From Candidatus Dadabacteria bacterium UBA2774 (GTDB taxonomy: Bacteria > Desulfobacterota_D > UBA1144 > Nemesobacterales > UBA2774), in assembly GCA_002352485.1 (NCBI GenBank), contig DEIM01000114.1, positions 21,689-41,862 of the forward strand: 20,174 bases of DNA, given 5' to 3'. Below the pieces are notes generated by a model. The model was not told where the DNA came from, did not search any database, and saw only the letters and a program-made list of their open reading frames with translations. This document shows, in pieces, positions 1 through 6,985 of the stretch. Positions within the stretch are counted from its first letter, which is position 1. Each line of letters starts with the position of its first letter. Position numbers and translations under genes: made by a program.

Positions 1-451
1 AAAGAGGCTCGGAAAAGTAAGGCGAGCCAAGCTCTATTACCTAAGAGGACTCTCCAAGAAAGCAAGCCGAATCAAAGAGCGCTCAAGGCTGGATTACCAA
101 AACGCAGAGTTAAAAGCCAAAGCTAAAGCGGAGGCTGCAGAAGCCAAGGCTGCCGAGCTGGAAGCCCAAGCATCACAAATAGAAGAATCACAAACAGAAG
201 ATGCTCAAGTAGAAGAAGCTAAGACTAAAGCGCCTAAAGAGACCGCCGAGCAGACAACTCAAGAACCTAAGGCTCAGGAAGAAGCCAAGGTGGAGCAAGC
301 TGAAGAAGCACCTGTCGAGACAGCAGCTGAAACAGTAGCGGAAGAAGCCAAGGCTGAGGAATCCGAAACAGCAGATGCCTCCCCTGAAGAAGCTGAAACC
401 GAAGCACCTGCCGAGGCTACTTCAGATGACGGGGAAAAAGAGAAAAGCTAG
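1..451 (+). CDS. rplS: 50S ribosomal protein L19, 3' end, with long acidic C-terminal tail (partial)
   Basis: L19 is a structural protein of the large ribosomal subunit at the 30S-50S interface. The gene enters from the left edge; codons are in frame from base 2. The first visible residues (KRLGKVRRAKLYYLRGLSKK then ASRIKER) match the conserved L19 C-terminus, which normally ends almost there. Here the frame stays open from base 83 to 448 for about 122 more residues dominated by Glu, Ala, Lys, Thr and Gln, ending GEKEKS before TAG at 449-451. The tail starts with a basic/alanine-rich helix-like part and becomes strongly acidic. It is low-complexity with no recognisable domain. Clean codons throughout and the absence of stops indicate a genuine extension rather than readthrough. 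L19 is usually last in the rpsP-rimM-trmD-rplS operon, which would lie to the left. Family identity is confident; the tail's role is unknown. Confidence 0.92.
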   Translation, partial: KRLGKVRRAKLYYLRGLSKKASRIKERSRLDYQNAELKAKAKAEAAEAKAAELEAQASQIEESQTEDAQVEEAKTKAPKETAEQTTQEPKAQEEAKVEQAEEAPVETAAETVAEEAKAEESETADASPEEAETEAPAEATSDDGEKEKS

Positions 452-466
452 GCTCTTGGTTTTTTT
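438..466 (+). terminator. possible weak intrinsic terminator after rplS
   Basis: A 5-bp stem AAGAG (438-442) / CTCTT (453-457) with a 10-base loop is followed by GG and a run of seven T (460-466). The stem overlaps the rplS stop codon. On the minus strand the same stem is followed by only TTT, so it might serve weakly for the converging crotonase gene. The stem is short; the T-run is the main support. Confidence 0.4.
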
Positions 467-575
467 GCCTTTAATTACATCTCTGAAAAAGTTCTACATC
501 TAGGGTATACAGAATCAGTAGCATCAGGATAAATTTATATTGGCTTTATAGCTAGGGGTTATAAGTACTACTAAG

Positions 576-1373
576 CTATTCGCCCTGCCATACCGGGTCG
601 CGCTTTTCCAGAAAAGCGTCTATGCCCTCTTCAGCGTCTCTGGCCATCATGTTCTCTACCATCACCCGGCTGCAGTACTCATAAGCCCCTTTCATATCCT
701 TATCCAGCTGCTGGTAAAAGGCTTCTTTCCCTATTTTAAGAGTAAGTGGTGACTTTGAGGCGATTTTAAGTGCCAGTTCATTAGTAGTGCTATCCAGTTC
801 TTCAAATGGGACAACGTGGTTTATAAGACCGATTTCATAAGCTCTCTGTGCTGAAATAAATTCGCCTGTGAGGAGCATTTCCATAGCCTGTTTTCTGGAT
901 ACATTCCTTGAGAGCGCTACCATCGGAGTGGAGCAAAATAGCCCAATGTTCACTCCGGGTGTGGCAAACCTGGCGTGCTCGTCCGCTACCGCCAGGTCGC
1001 ATGAAGCAACAAGCTGGCATCCCGCGGCAGTGGCCACTCCGTGCACTTTAGCAATTACAGGTTTAGGGAGATTTACGATCGTCATCATTAGCTTAGAACA
1101 TACTGCAAACGTCTTCTCATAGAACGACCTTTCAGGGTTAGCCCTCATATCCTTCAGATCATGCCCGGCGCAAAACCCCTTCCCGGCCCCTGATACAACA
1201 ACGACCTTAACAGTGGAATCAGACGCCACATCCGTAAGCTCCTCTATAAACCCCTCCATACACTCTATACTGAGCGAGTTATATGCTTTAGGCCTATTTA
1301 TGGTGAGATTGGATACACCGTCCTCATCATGCCTGAGGATTAGCGGCTCGGTTACGGATTCAGTCAATGCCAT
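576..1373 (-). CDS. enoyl-CoA hydratase/isomerase family protein, ECHDC3-like
   Basis: This 265-residue crotonase-fold protein starts at ATG 1373, with a GGGAGA ribosome-binding site about 9 bases upstream. The fold signature is clear: FCAGHDL (67-73, CoA/oxyanion segment), HGVATAAGCQLVASCDLAVA (111-130, second oxyanion helix) and a C-terminal MVENMMARDAEEGIDAFLEK (238-257). The segment NIGLFCSTPMVAL (142-154) and the ending KRDPVW are characteristic of the ECHDC3 branch as I remember it. In true hydratases two glutamates (rat Glu144 and Glu164) activate water. By motif alignment they correspond here to Gln120 and Gly140, so classical 2-enoyl-CoA hydration is unlikely even though acyl-CoA binding is expected. 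It follows atpC by 209 bases on the same strand but has its own promoter-like sequence, so it is probably a separate unit. The substrate is unknown. Confidence 0.9.
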   Translation of the reverse strand: MALTESVTEPLILRHDEDGVSNLTINRPKAYNSLSIECMEGFIEELTDVASDSTVKVVVVSGAGKGFCAGHDLKDMRANPERSFYEKTFAVCSKLMMTIVNLPKPVIAKVHGVATAAGCQLVASCDLAVADEHARFATPGVNIGLFCSTPMVALSRNVSRKQAMEMLLTGEFISAQRAYEIGLINHVVPFEELDSTTNELALKIASKSPLTLKIGKEAFYQQLDKDMKGAYEYCSRVMVENMMARDAEEGIDAFLEKRDPVWQGE

Positions 1374-1406
1374 GATTCGATCTCCCTTCGCATTATGATA
1401 AAGCTA

Positions 1407-1435
1407 ATTATGCCTATGAGACAAGTAGAAGTAAA
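1407..1435 (-). promoter_or_regulatory. predicted sigma70-type promoter of the crotonase gene
   Basis: Reading on the minus strand, TTTACT (1435-1430) and CATAAT (1412-1407) are separated by 17 bp. They match the -35 and -10 consensus at 4/6 and 5/6. The predicted start near 1400 gives a leader of about 27 bases before the ATG at 1373. Confidence 0.5.
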
Positions 1436-1469
1436 GATGCAAATCTTGCTAAAGAATCTGGAAATTACT

Positions 1470-1493
1470 AAGCACAATCGGCCGAAAGTGCTT
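1470..1493. promoter_or_regulatory. 24-bp near-perfect palindrome between atpC and the crotonase gene, possible operator
   Basis: Left arm AAGCACAATCGG (1470-1481) faces right arm CCGAAAGTGCTT (1482-1493). The two halves are reverse complements except for two adjacent bases in each half. It has no loop and no following T-run on either strand, so it looks more like a dimer-binding site than a terminator. It sits about 35 bp upstream of the predicted -35 of the crotonase gene. Confidence 0.4.
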
Positions 1494-1538
1494 GTTTATC
1501 AAATGGAAAAATGACCACAGCCTAAGCAGATTTGCTCA

Positions 1539-1559
1539 GTCTATATTGGTTATACAGAC
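1539..1559. repeat. small hairpin just downstream of atpC
   Basis: GTCTATA (1539-1545) pairs with TATACAGAC (1551-1559) with one bulged base and a 5-base loop. It lies 24 bases after the atpC stop. No T-run follows on the minus strand, so it could protect the mRNA 3' end or be a poor terminator for the atp operon. Confidence 0.3.
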
Positions 1560-1582
1560 CAGAGGGGGATTATAATGTGTTT

Positions 1583-1843
1583 TTAATCCTCTACTACCCT
1601 GTCCGCAAGGATACTTACATTATCTTCCCTTACGTCTGCAAGGCCGCCCTCTAGGGCCAATTTCCGCTCGACCCCACCTTTTTTGTACTTAAGCTCTCCG
1701 CTTTGAAGTGTAGTAACAAAGGGCTCGTGCCCGGGGAGCACGCCAAACTCGCCGGCCTCTCCCGGAGCTATAACCTCGTCTACCTGCTCATCAACCTCAA
1801 GCTTTATGGGTGTTACCACTTTAAGATGTATTTCGTTAGCCAA
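1583..1843 (-). CDS. atpC: F1Fo ATP synthase subunit epsilon, lacking the C-terminal helical domain
   Basis: Epsilon is part of the central stalk of F1 and contacts gamma and the c-ring. The 86 residues cover exactly the N-terminal beta-sandwich, with conserved GEAGEFGVLPGHEPF (28-42) and an ending VSILADRVVED. The usual 45-50 residue C-terminal helix hairpin, which inhibits ATP hydrolysis in many bacteria, is absent. Neither other forward frame past the stop encodes anything like it, so this is not a simple frameshift. The start is TTG at 1843, because AGGAGA (1857-1852) lies 8 bases upstream and no in-frame ATG exists nearby. An ATG at 1850 is out of frame and encodes only MSIG before a stop. 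It is the last atp gene, 100 bases after atpD. Short epsilons of this kind are known in some phyla, for example green sulfur bacteria. Confidence 0.93.
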   Translation of the reverse strand: MANEIHLKVVTPIKLEVDEQVDEVIAPGEAGEFGVLPGHEPFVTTLQSGELKYKKGGVERKLALEGGLADVREDNVSILADRVVED

Positions 1844-1848
1844 TACTC

Positions 1849-1860
1849 ATATCTCCTGTT
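1849..1860 (-). promoter_or_regulatory. ribosome-binding site fixing a TTG start for atpC
   Basis: On the minus strand this reads AACAGGAGATAT. The AGGAGA core is 8 bases before TTG 1843, a good distance, but only one base or so before the out-of-frame ATG 1850. The identical 12 bases occur before atpF' (7507-7518). Confidence 0.65.
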
Positions 1861-1943
1861 TTAGTTCCCTGATAAAACACCAAAATGAGCCTAACCCTTG
1901 ACTGAACACGGGAAATTCATCCGAAGCCCGGTCTTGGGCACTG

Positions 1944-3374
1944 CTAAGCAGCTATGTCCTTAGCCTTCTCGTGTACCTCATCCAGATTACCTACCATGTA
2001 GAAAGCCTGTTCGGGTATATCGTCCATCTTACCGTCTATAACCTCTTTAAAGGCATCTATGGTCTCTTTAATTGGTACATACTTTCCGGGTGTGCCGGTA
2101 AACTGCTCGGCCACGTGGAAAGGCTGTGAGAGGAAGCGTTGCACTTTCCTCGCCCTTGATACCACAAGCTTATCGTCTTCAGAAAGCTCGTCCATACCGA
2201 GGATCGCGATAATCTCCTGAAGCTGTTTGTAGCGCTGAAGCACTTCCTGCACCTGGCGCGCCACGTCATAGTGATCCTGGCCGACAATCAATGGGTCAAG
2301 GATACGCGAGGTGGAATCAAGTGGATCCACAGCAGGGTAAATACCAAGCTCCGTTAACTGACGAGAAAGAACGATCGTACCGTCAAGGTGAGCAAAAGTG
2401 GTTGCAGGAGCAGGGTCAGTCAAATCGTCCGCAGGAACATAAATCGCCTGCACAGATGTAATAGAACCGTTAACTGTGGAAGTAATCCTCTCCTGAAGCT
2501 CTCCAAGGTCCGTTGCAAGCGTAGGCTGATAACCCACCGCTGAAGGGATACGACCCAACAGAGCCGACACCTCAGAGCCTGCCTGCGTGAAACGGAAGAT
2601 GTTGTCGATAAACAACAGCACGTCCTGTCCCAGCTCGTCCCTAAAATACTCTGCCAGCGTAAGCGCCGTAAGTGCAACCCTTGCTCTTGCACCCGGAGGC
2701 TCATTCATCTGTCCGAATATTAGTCCGGTGTTGTCTAAAACACCCGAATCTTTCATCTCATGATAGAGGTCGTTTCCTTCTCTGGTACGCTCTCCGACTC
2801 CGCCGAACACAGAAACGCCGCCGTACTCTTTGGCCACGTTGTGTATTAGCTCCATCAGAAGAACGGTCTTACCCACACCGGCTCCGCCGAAGAGTCCGAT
2901 CTTTCCACCCTTTAGGAAAGGAGCGATCAAGTCGATGACTTTAATTCCGGTTTCAAAGAGCTCAAGTTTTGTTGACTGCTCTACAAACTTGGGCGCTTCA
3001 CGGTGGATCGGCCAGCGGGTCTCAGTAGCCACAGGGCCTGCTTCGTCAATAGGCTCGCCAATGACGTTTATGAGCCTTCCGAGCGCCTCTTTACCAACCG
3101 GCACGGTAATGCCTTCTCCGGTATTGAGCACGTCTTCACCGCGTCTTATACCCTCTGTTGAGTCCATAGCGATACAGCGTACGCGGTTTCCACCGAGCTG
3201 CTGCGCTACCTCTACAACCAGGTTCCATTCTTCGTCGTTGATTAGCGGGTTTGTAAGTTTTAGTGCCGTATAGATAGCTGGGAGCTCGGCGTCTTTGAAC
3301 TCGACATCAATAACCGGTCCCATAATCTGAACGACTCTACCCATTTCGTTTTTATCCTGATTTTGCATTTCCAT
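1944..3374 (-). CDS. atpD: F1Fo ATP synthase subunit beta
   Basis: This is the catalytic subunit of F1 on the cytoplasmic side, 476 residues, the normal length. Visible motifs are the P-loop GGAGVGKT (163-170), GERTREGNDLY (194-204) carrying the catalytic glutamate, the Walker B strand VLLFIDNIFRF (252-262), and DELSEDD (395-401), a slight variant of the DELSEED loop that touches gamma. The N-terminal barrel GRVVQIMGPVIDVEF is intact. It starts at ATG 3374, one base after the atpG stop, with AGGAGG 11 bases upstream inside the end of atpG. A second ATG at 3368 is possible. Translational coupling to atpG is likely. Nothing suggests loss of function. Confidence 0.98.
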   Translation of the reverse strand: MEMQNQDKNEMGRVVQIMGPVIDVEFKDAELPAIYTALKLTNPLINDEEWNLVVEVAQQLGGNRVRCIAMDSTEGIRRGEDVLNTGEGITVPVGKEALGRLINVIGEPIDEAGPVATETRWPIHREAPKFVEQSTKLELFETGIKVIDLIAPFLKGGKIGLFGGAGVGKTVLLMELIHNVAKEYGGVSVFGGVGERTREGNDLYHEMKDSGVLDNTGLIFGQMNEPPGARARVALTALTLAEYFRDELGQDVLLFIDNIFRFTQAGSEVSALLGRIPSAVGYQPTLATDLGELQERITSTVNGSITSVQAIYVPADDLTDPAPATTFAHLDGTIVLSRQLTELGIYPAVDPLDSTSRILDPLIVGQDHYDVARQVQEVLQRYKQLQEIIAILGMDELSEDDKLVVSRARKVQRFLSQPFHVAEQFTGTPGKYVPIKETIDAFKEVIDGKMDDIPEQAFYMVGNLDEVHEKAKDIAA

Positions 3375-3375
3375 A

Positions 3376-4260
3376 TTACTCGTCGCCTCCTTTGCTTAAA
3401 GCCTCTGTCCCGTTCACTATATCCATTAGTTCGGTTGTTATCATGGCTTGTCTAGTTTTGTTAAATAATAGAGTTAGATTTTTTATCACATCATCTGCAT
3501 TGCTTGTTGCGTTTTCCATGGCCGTCATTCTCGCCGCGTGCTCACTGGTTTGAGATTCCTGTATAGCTCTCTGTACACGGGCCTCTATGAACTTTGGTAT
3601 TACCTTGTCTATCACCTCAGTCTGAGTAGGCTCATATAGATAATCTATCAGGGTCTCATCCTTACTCTGCTCTTCTGCAGGCTCTATGGGAAGAACCCTC
3701 TCATAGGTCATCTCCTGCGTCAGTGCGGACTTAAAGTAGTTATAGACCAGTATGACCTCATCCACCTCGCCCTTGGAATATTCTTCCGAGAGCTCTTGCG
3801 CCACTTTCTCGGCGATCTCCATGAAGTTCCTATCAGTAATACCCGTGAAGCTTTCCGAGACTCTCAGATCTTGTTTAGCGAAATGATCTCTGCCTCTGCG
3901 TCCGAGAAAGCTGAATATCACTTCATCGTACTCCTTTGTTTCCGTGACCAGGTAGGTCTCGAGTTTACGTATCAGGTGGCTGTTGAAGCTACCGCAGAGC
4001 CCCCTGTCTGACGTCAGGAACACCAAATGCAGTTTCCTTGGGTTCTCTTCTTTTCTAAGGAGTGGGTGTGACTCGGGGTCGCAGCGCTTAGCGATATTAT
4101 GAGTCGTCTCCTGATAGGCATCCGAATACGGACGGTTAGCAATAAGTAGGTCCTGTGCGCGTTTGAGCTTTACTGCCGAGATCAGCTTCATCGCACTCAT
4201 GATCCTGCGGGTACCTTTAACACTGCTGATTTTTGTTCTTATCTGACTTAAGCTTGCCAT
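3376..4260 (-). CDS. atpG: F1Fo ATP synthase subunit gamma
   Basis: Gamma is the rotating central shaft of F1. The 294 residues show the expected layout. The N-terminal long helix is IRTKISSVKGTRRIMSAMK (7-25), the Rossmann-like middle begins at SDRGLCGSFN (84-93), and the C-terminal helix is NATSNADDVIKNLTLLFNKT (250-269) followed by RQAMITTELMDIVNGTEAL. These terminal helices form the coiled coil inside the alpha3beta3 ring. The ATG at 4260 has only a weak GGAA-type ribosome-binding site and follows a 68-base AT-rich gap after atpA. The gene abuts atpD (1-base gap). Length and motifs are ordinary. Confidence 0.97.
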   Translation of the reverse strand: MASLSQIRTKISSVKGTRRIMSAMKLISAVKLKRAQDLLIANRPYSDAYQETTHNIAKRCDPESHPLLRKEENPRKLHLVFLTSDRGLCGSFNSHLIRKLETYLVTETKEYDEVIFSFLGRRGRDHFAKQDLRVSESFTGITDRNFMEIAEKVAQELSEEYSKGEVDEVILVYNYFKSALTQEMTYERVLPIEPAEEQSKDETLIDYLYEPTQTEVIDKVIPKFIEARVQRAIQESQTSEHAARMTAMENATSNADDVIKNLTLLFNKTRQAMITTELMDIVNGTEALSKGGDE

Positions 4261-4299
4261 ATGTTATTCCAGTAATTCCCTAAGTTATCTTAACTCCAA

Positions 4300-4338
4300 G
4301 TTTTTATTTAAGAGTAACTATTTGGTTTTTATTTAAGA
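4300..4338. repeat. 14-bp direct repeat at the atpA stop / atpA-atpG gap
   Basis: GTTTTTATTTAAGA occurs at 4300-4313 and again at 4325-4338, perfectly, 25 bases apart. The second copy contains the atpA stop codon (TAA at 4331-4329) and its last codons; the first lies in the gap before atpG. It looks like a short duplication of the gene end. Confidence 0.7.
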
Positions 4339-5846
4339 TCACCTAATTGAGTCTTAAGCTCTTCAAGAGCGTTTACAACGCTGTCCTTAAGCTCATCAGT
4401 AATCTCTTTTTTGGTCTTTATTTCATCCAGAATGTTCTGGTATTTTGACTCGAAGAACGAATAAAGCTCTTTTTCATACTTATCTACCGCTTCGACAGGA
4501 TAATCGTCCACGTATCCGTTCGTTACGGCATAAATAATGAGAATCTGCTTCTCCACCGCAATCGGCTGGTACTGACCCTGTTTGAGCGCTTCCACGAGTC
4601 TGCTGCCTCGTGCGAGCTGCGCCTGGGTAGCCTTATCCAAATCCGATGCGAACTGTGAGAAGGCCTCAACTTCCCTGTACTGAGCTAGATCGAGTCTCAG
4701 TGTACCGGCCACCTTTTTCATAGCCTTCACCTGGGCCGAGCCCCCCACCCTCGATACCGAAAGACCCACGTTAATAGCCGGTCTGATACCTGAGTAGAAT
4801 AGATCACTCTCAAGATAAATCTGCCCGTCTGTGATCGAAATTACGTTTGTAGGAATATATGCCGAAACATCTCCCGCCTGTGTTTCAATAATCGGAAGCG
4901 CTGTGAGCGATCCGCCGCCGTCCTCGTCCCTCATCTTTGCTGCCCTCTCGAGTAGTCTCGAGTGGAGGTAGAATACGTCTCCTGGGTATGCCTCACGTCC
5001 TGGAGGACGTCTCAGTAGTAGTGAGAGCTGACGATAAGCCCAAGCGTGTTTTGTTAGATCGTCATAAATTACAAGTGCGTGTTTTCCATTATCGCGGAAA
5101 TGCTCACCTAGTGCGCATCCAGCGTAAGGAGCGATGAACTGAAACGGAGCCGGGTCACTAGCCGTAGCAGCTACAATGGTTGTGTACTCAAGAGCACCAT
5201 GCTCTCTGAGCTTATCAACAACCTGAGCCACAGTGGACTGCTTCTGACCTATAGCTACGTAAATGCAGTAAACGTCTTCTTCTTTTTGGTTTATTATTGT
5301 GTCAACAGCGATCGCAGTTTTACCGATCTGACGGTCGCCCAATATAAGCTCCCTCTGCCCCCTACCGATCGGAATCATAGCGTCGATCGATTTAATACCC
5401 GTCTGTAGCGGTTCGTTAACTGACTGACGGTAAATAACACCCGGGGCTTTAACCTCGATCTGCCTCATGTCCTCAGACTCTATCTCACCCTTACCGTCAA
5501 TCGGCTGCCCGAGAGCATTTACCACTCTGCCCTTCATAGCCTCACCGACAGGCACTTCGGCAACATTCCCGGTTCTCTTGATCAGGTCGCCTTCCTGCAC
5601 CTCTTTATCTTCACCAAAGAGCGCGATACCGACGTTATCTTCCTCAAGGTTGAGCACGAGCCCCATGATACCGCTTGAAAACTCCACAAGCTCCCCCGCC
5701 ATTGCCCGGTCGAGCCCGTATGCACGGGCAATTCCGTCGCCGACTGAGATTACTGTACCTACTTCGGAAGTTTCGATCTTGGTTTCGTAACCCTTTATCC
5801 GATTCTTTAGTATTTCCCCTATTTCTTCTATCTTCATTTCCTGCAT
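4329..5846 (-). CDS. atpA: F1Fo ATP synthase subunit alpha
   Basis: This is the regulatory nucleotide-binding subunit of F1, 505 residues, normal length. It shows the P-loop GDRQIGKT (170-177), the LLLRRPPGREAYPGDVFYLH stretch (276-295), and VGLSVSRVGGSAQ (360-372) with the arginine finger Arg366 that acts on the beta active site. The N-terminal delta-binding region and the C-terminal helical bundle are complete. The ATG at 5846 has AGGAG 8 bases upstream; a second ATG three codons later has no better site. It follows atpH by 63 bases. The segment DDLTKHAWAYRQ (262-273) has Trp where I remember Val in many homologues; this is a minor substitution. Confidence 0.98.
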   Translation of the reverse strand: MQEMKIEEIGEILKNRIKGYETKIETSEVGTVISVGDGIARAYGLDRAMAGELVEFSSGIMGLVLNLEEDNVGIALFGEDKEVQEGDLIKRTGNVAEVPVGEAMKGRVVNALGQPIDGKGEIESEDMRQIEVKAPGVIYRQSVNEPLQTGIKSIDAMIPIGRGQRELILGDRQIGKTAIAVDTIINQKEEDVYCIYVAIGQKQSTVAQVVDKLREHGALEYTTIVAATASDPAPFQFIAPYAGCALGEHFRDNGKHALVIYDDLTKHAWAYRQLSLLLRRPPGREAYPGDVFYLHSRLLERAAKMRDEDGGGSLTALPIIETQAGDVSAYIPTNVISITDGQIYLESDLFYSGIRPAINVGLSVSRVGGSAQVKAMKKVAGTLRLDLAQYREVEAFSQFASDLDKATQAQLARGSRLVEALKQGQYQPIAVEKQILIIYAVTNGYVDDYPVEAVDKYEKELYSFFESKYQNILDEIKTKKEITDELKDSVVNALEELKTQLGDLK

Positions 5847-5909
5847 ATTATCTGCTCCTTGTTACGTTTATGACTCAATTCGTTTTTATTCGTTTCGAAA
5901 TAAGCTTAT

Positions 5910-6452
5910 TTATGATTGTGTAAGCACACCCCGGATCCTCTCAAGCTGGGTCTTAATACTACCATCATATACCTTATCTTCTACTTTTGTGATTACTCCC
6001 CCTAAAATCTCGGGATCCACCTTGGTCGTGACCTCAACGTCCTGCCCCACTGCTTTTATCAGCGCACTCTTAATCCGATTGATTTCATCCTCTGTAGGCT
6101 CACTCGCCGTTGTAACCTGAGCTCTAATCCTTCCCGAGGCCTTAAGCAGCTTCCCCATGGTTGTCTGCTCCGATTTTATCAGTGACTTAAACTTATCAAG
6201 CTCTATAACCAGATTCAAAAAGTTAGCGGTAAGACCATCATATCCCCTTTTGGCGCTAATATCCGCCGTTATGGATTTTCTCTCAATTAGCTCAAATGTA
6301 GTGCTCCAGAGTATATTCCTTAGTTCATCGGATGATTTTGAAAGCTCATAAAAATCAGCCATATCGGCCGTTACCTTATCAAGCTTCCCGAGCTCCTTCG
6401 AGCTCTCGATCAGCGCTTCCGTCAAATCTCTTAATGTTGCGATTGATGCCAT
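5910..6452 (-). CDS. atpH: F1Fo ATP synthase subunit delta
   Basis: Delta is the peripheral-stalk cap linking the b subunits to the top of alpha3beta3. The 180 residues have the typical helical N-terminal domain and the diagnostic C-terminal pattern VDPEILGGVITKVEDKVYDG (145-164) followed by SIKTQLERIRGVL. The gene begins inside the end of atpF (22-base overlap). Its ATG at 6452 is preceded by GAGG with 7 bases spacing, lying within atpF coding sequence, so translation of the two is likely coupled. Length and order match the b-delta-alpha layout of bacterial F1Fo operons. Confidence 0.95.
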   Translation of the reverse strand: MASIATLRDLTEALIESSKELGKLDKVTADMADFYELSKSSDELRNILWSTTFELIERKSITADISAKRGYDGLTANFLNLVIELDKFKSLIKSEQTTMGKLLKASGRIRAQVTTASEPTEDEINRIKSALIKAVGQDVEVTTKVDPEILGGVITKVEDKVYDGSIKTQLERIRGVLTQS

Positions 6453-6985
6453 TTTTCTTCCTCTACATTTTTAGTGAACTGTGAGAGCAATTTCTCTTTG
6501 TCAGATTCGCTCAGATGTTCCTTGATTATGTTCTCTGCAATACCGATTGCGAGCGCAACGACCTCTGACTGAATCTCACGCTTCGCCCTTTCTGCCTCAA
6601 GCTCTATAGTATCTCTAGCTTCTTTGCTCAATATTTCCGAGGTTAGACTTGCTTGTTTTACAATCTCGTCCCTTTCTGTCACTCCCTGCTTTTTAAGAGT
6701 ATCTTTGAGGCTCGTAATCTCTCCCTCTATTCCCCCTAGCTTTTGAGCATATTCTTCATACCTTTCCTTGGCTTCCTTTATGGTTTTTTGGGCTTCATCT
6801 ATCTCGCTGCTTATGTTTGCCCGTCTTGTTACCAGGAAATCCTTCACTGGGTTCTTAGCGAAATAAACAATAACAACAAGCAGTATCAAAAGGTTTATTG
6901 TGTGCTCGGTCACAAATCGCCAATCAAACCCGCCTCCTTCCGAGGCGCCCGCAATTATTAGGTTTAGTATTTCAAACTCTGTCAT
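6431..6985 (-). CDS. atpF: F1Fo ATP synthase subunit b
   Basis: This is a peripheral-stalk subunit of 184 residues. A short N-terminal stretch (ASEGGGFDW at 14-22) precedes one membrane segment at about 27-43 (EHTINLLILLVVIVYFA), followed by a long charged coiled coil (about 55-150) rich in Glu, Lys and Ala, and a C-terminal delta-binding part. It starts at ATG 6985, overlapping the upstream atpF' stop as ATGA, with AGGAG about 8 bases upstream. Of the two b-type proteins in this cluster it is the one immediately before atpH. Assignment as b versus b' is by position; the two probably form a heterodimer. Confidence 0.92.
   Translation of the reverse strand: MTEFEILNLIIAGASEGGGFDWRFVTEHTINLLILLVVIVYFAKNPVKDFLVTRRANISSEIDEAQKTIKEAKERYEEYAQKLGGIEGEITSLKDTLKKQGVTERDEIVKQASLTSEILSKEARDTIELEAERAKREIQSEVVALAIGIAENIIKEHLSESDKEKLLSQFTKNVEEEKWHQSQH

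Noticed and set aside
1374..1582. Clear terminator for the atp operon
   Set aside because: Hairpins are present, but none is followed by a T-run on the minus strand, so I list them only as repeats or a possible operator.
1500..1583. Frameshift hiding the epsilon C-terminal domain
   Set aside because: The other two frames past the stop hit stops quickly and do not give an Ala/Glu-rich helical pattern.
2830..3273. 147-codon open frame on the plus strand inside atpD
   Set aside because: It is antisense to the highly conserved beta subunit, has Ser/Pro-rich composition typical of a shadow frame, and lacks a ribosome-binding site.
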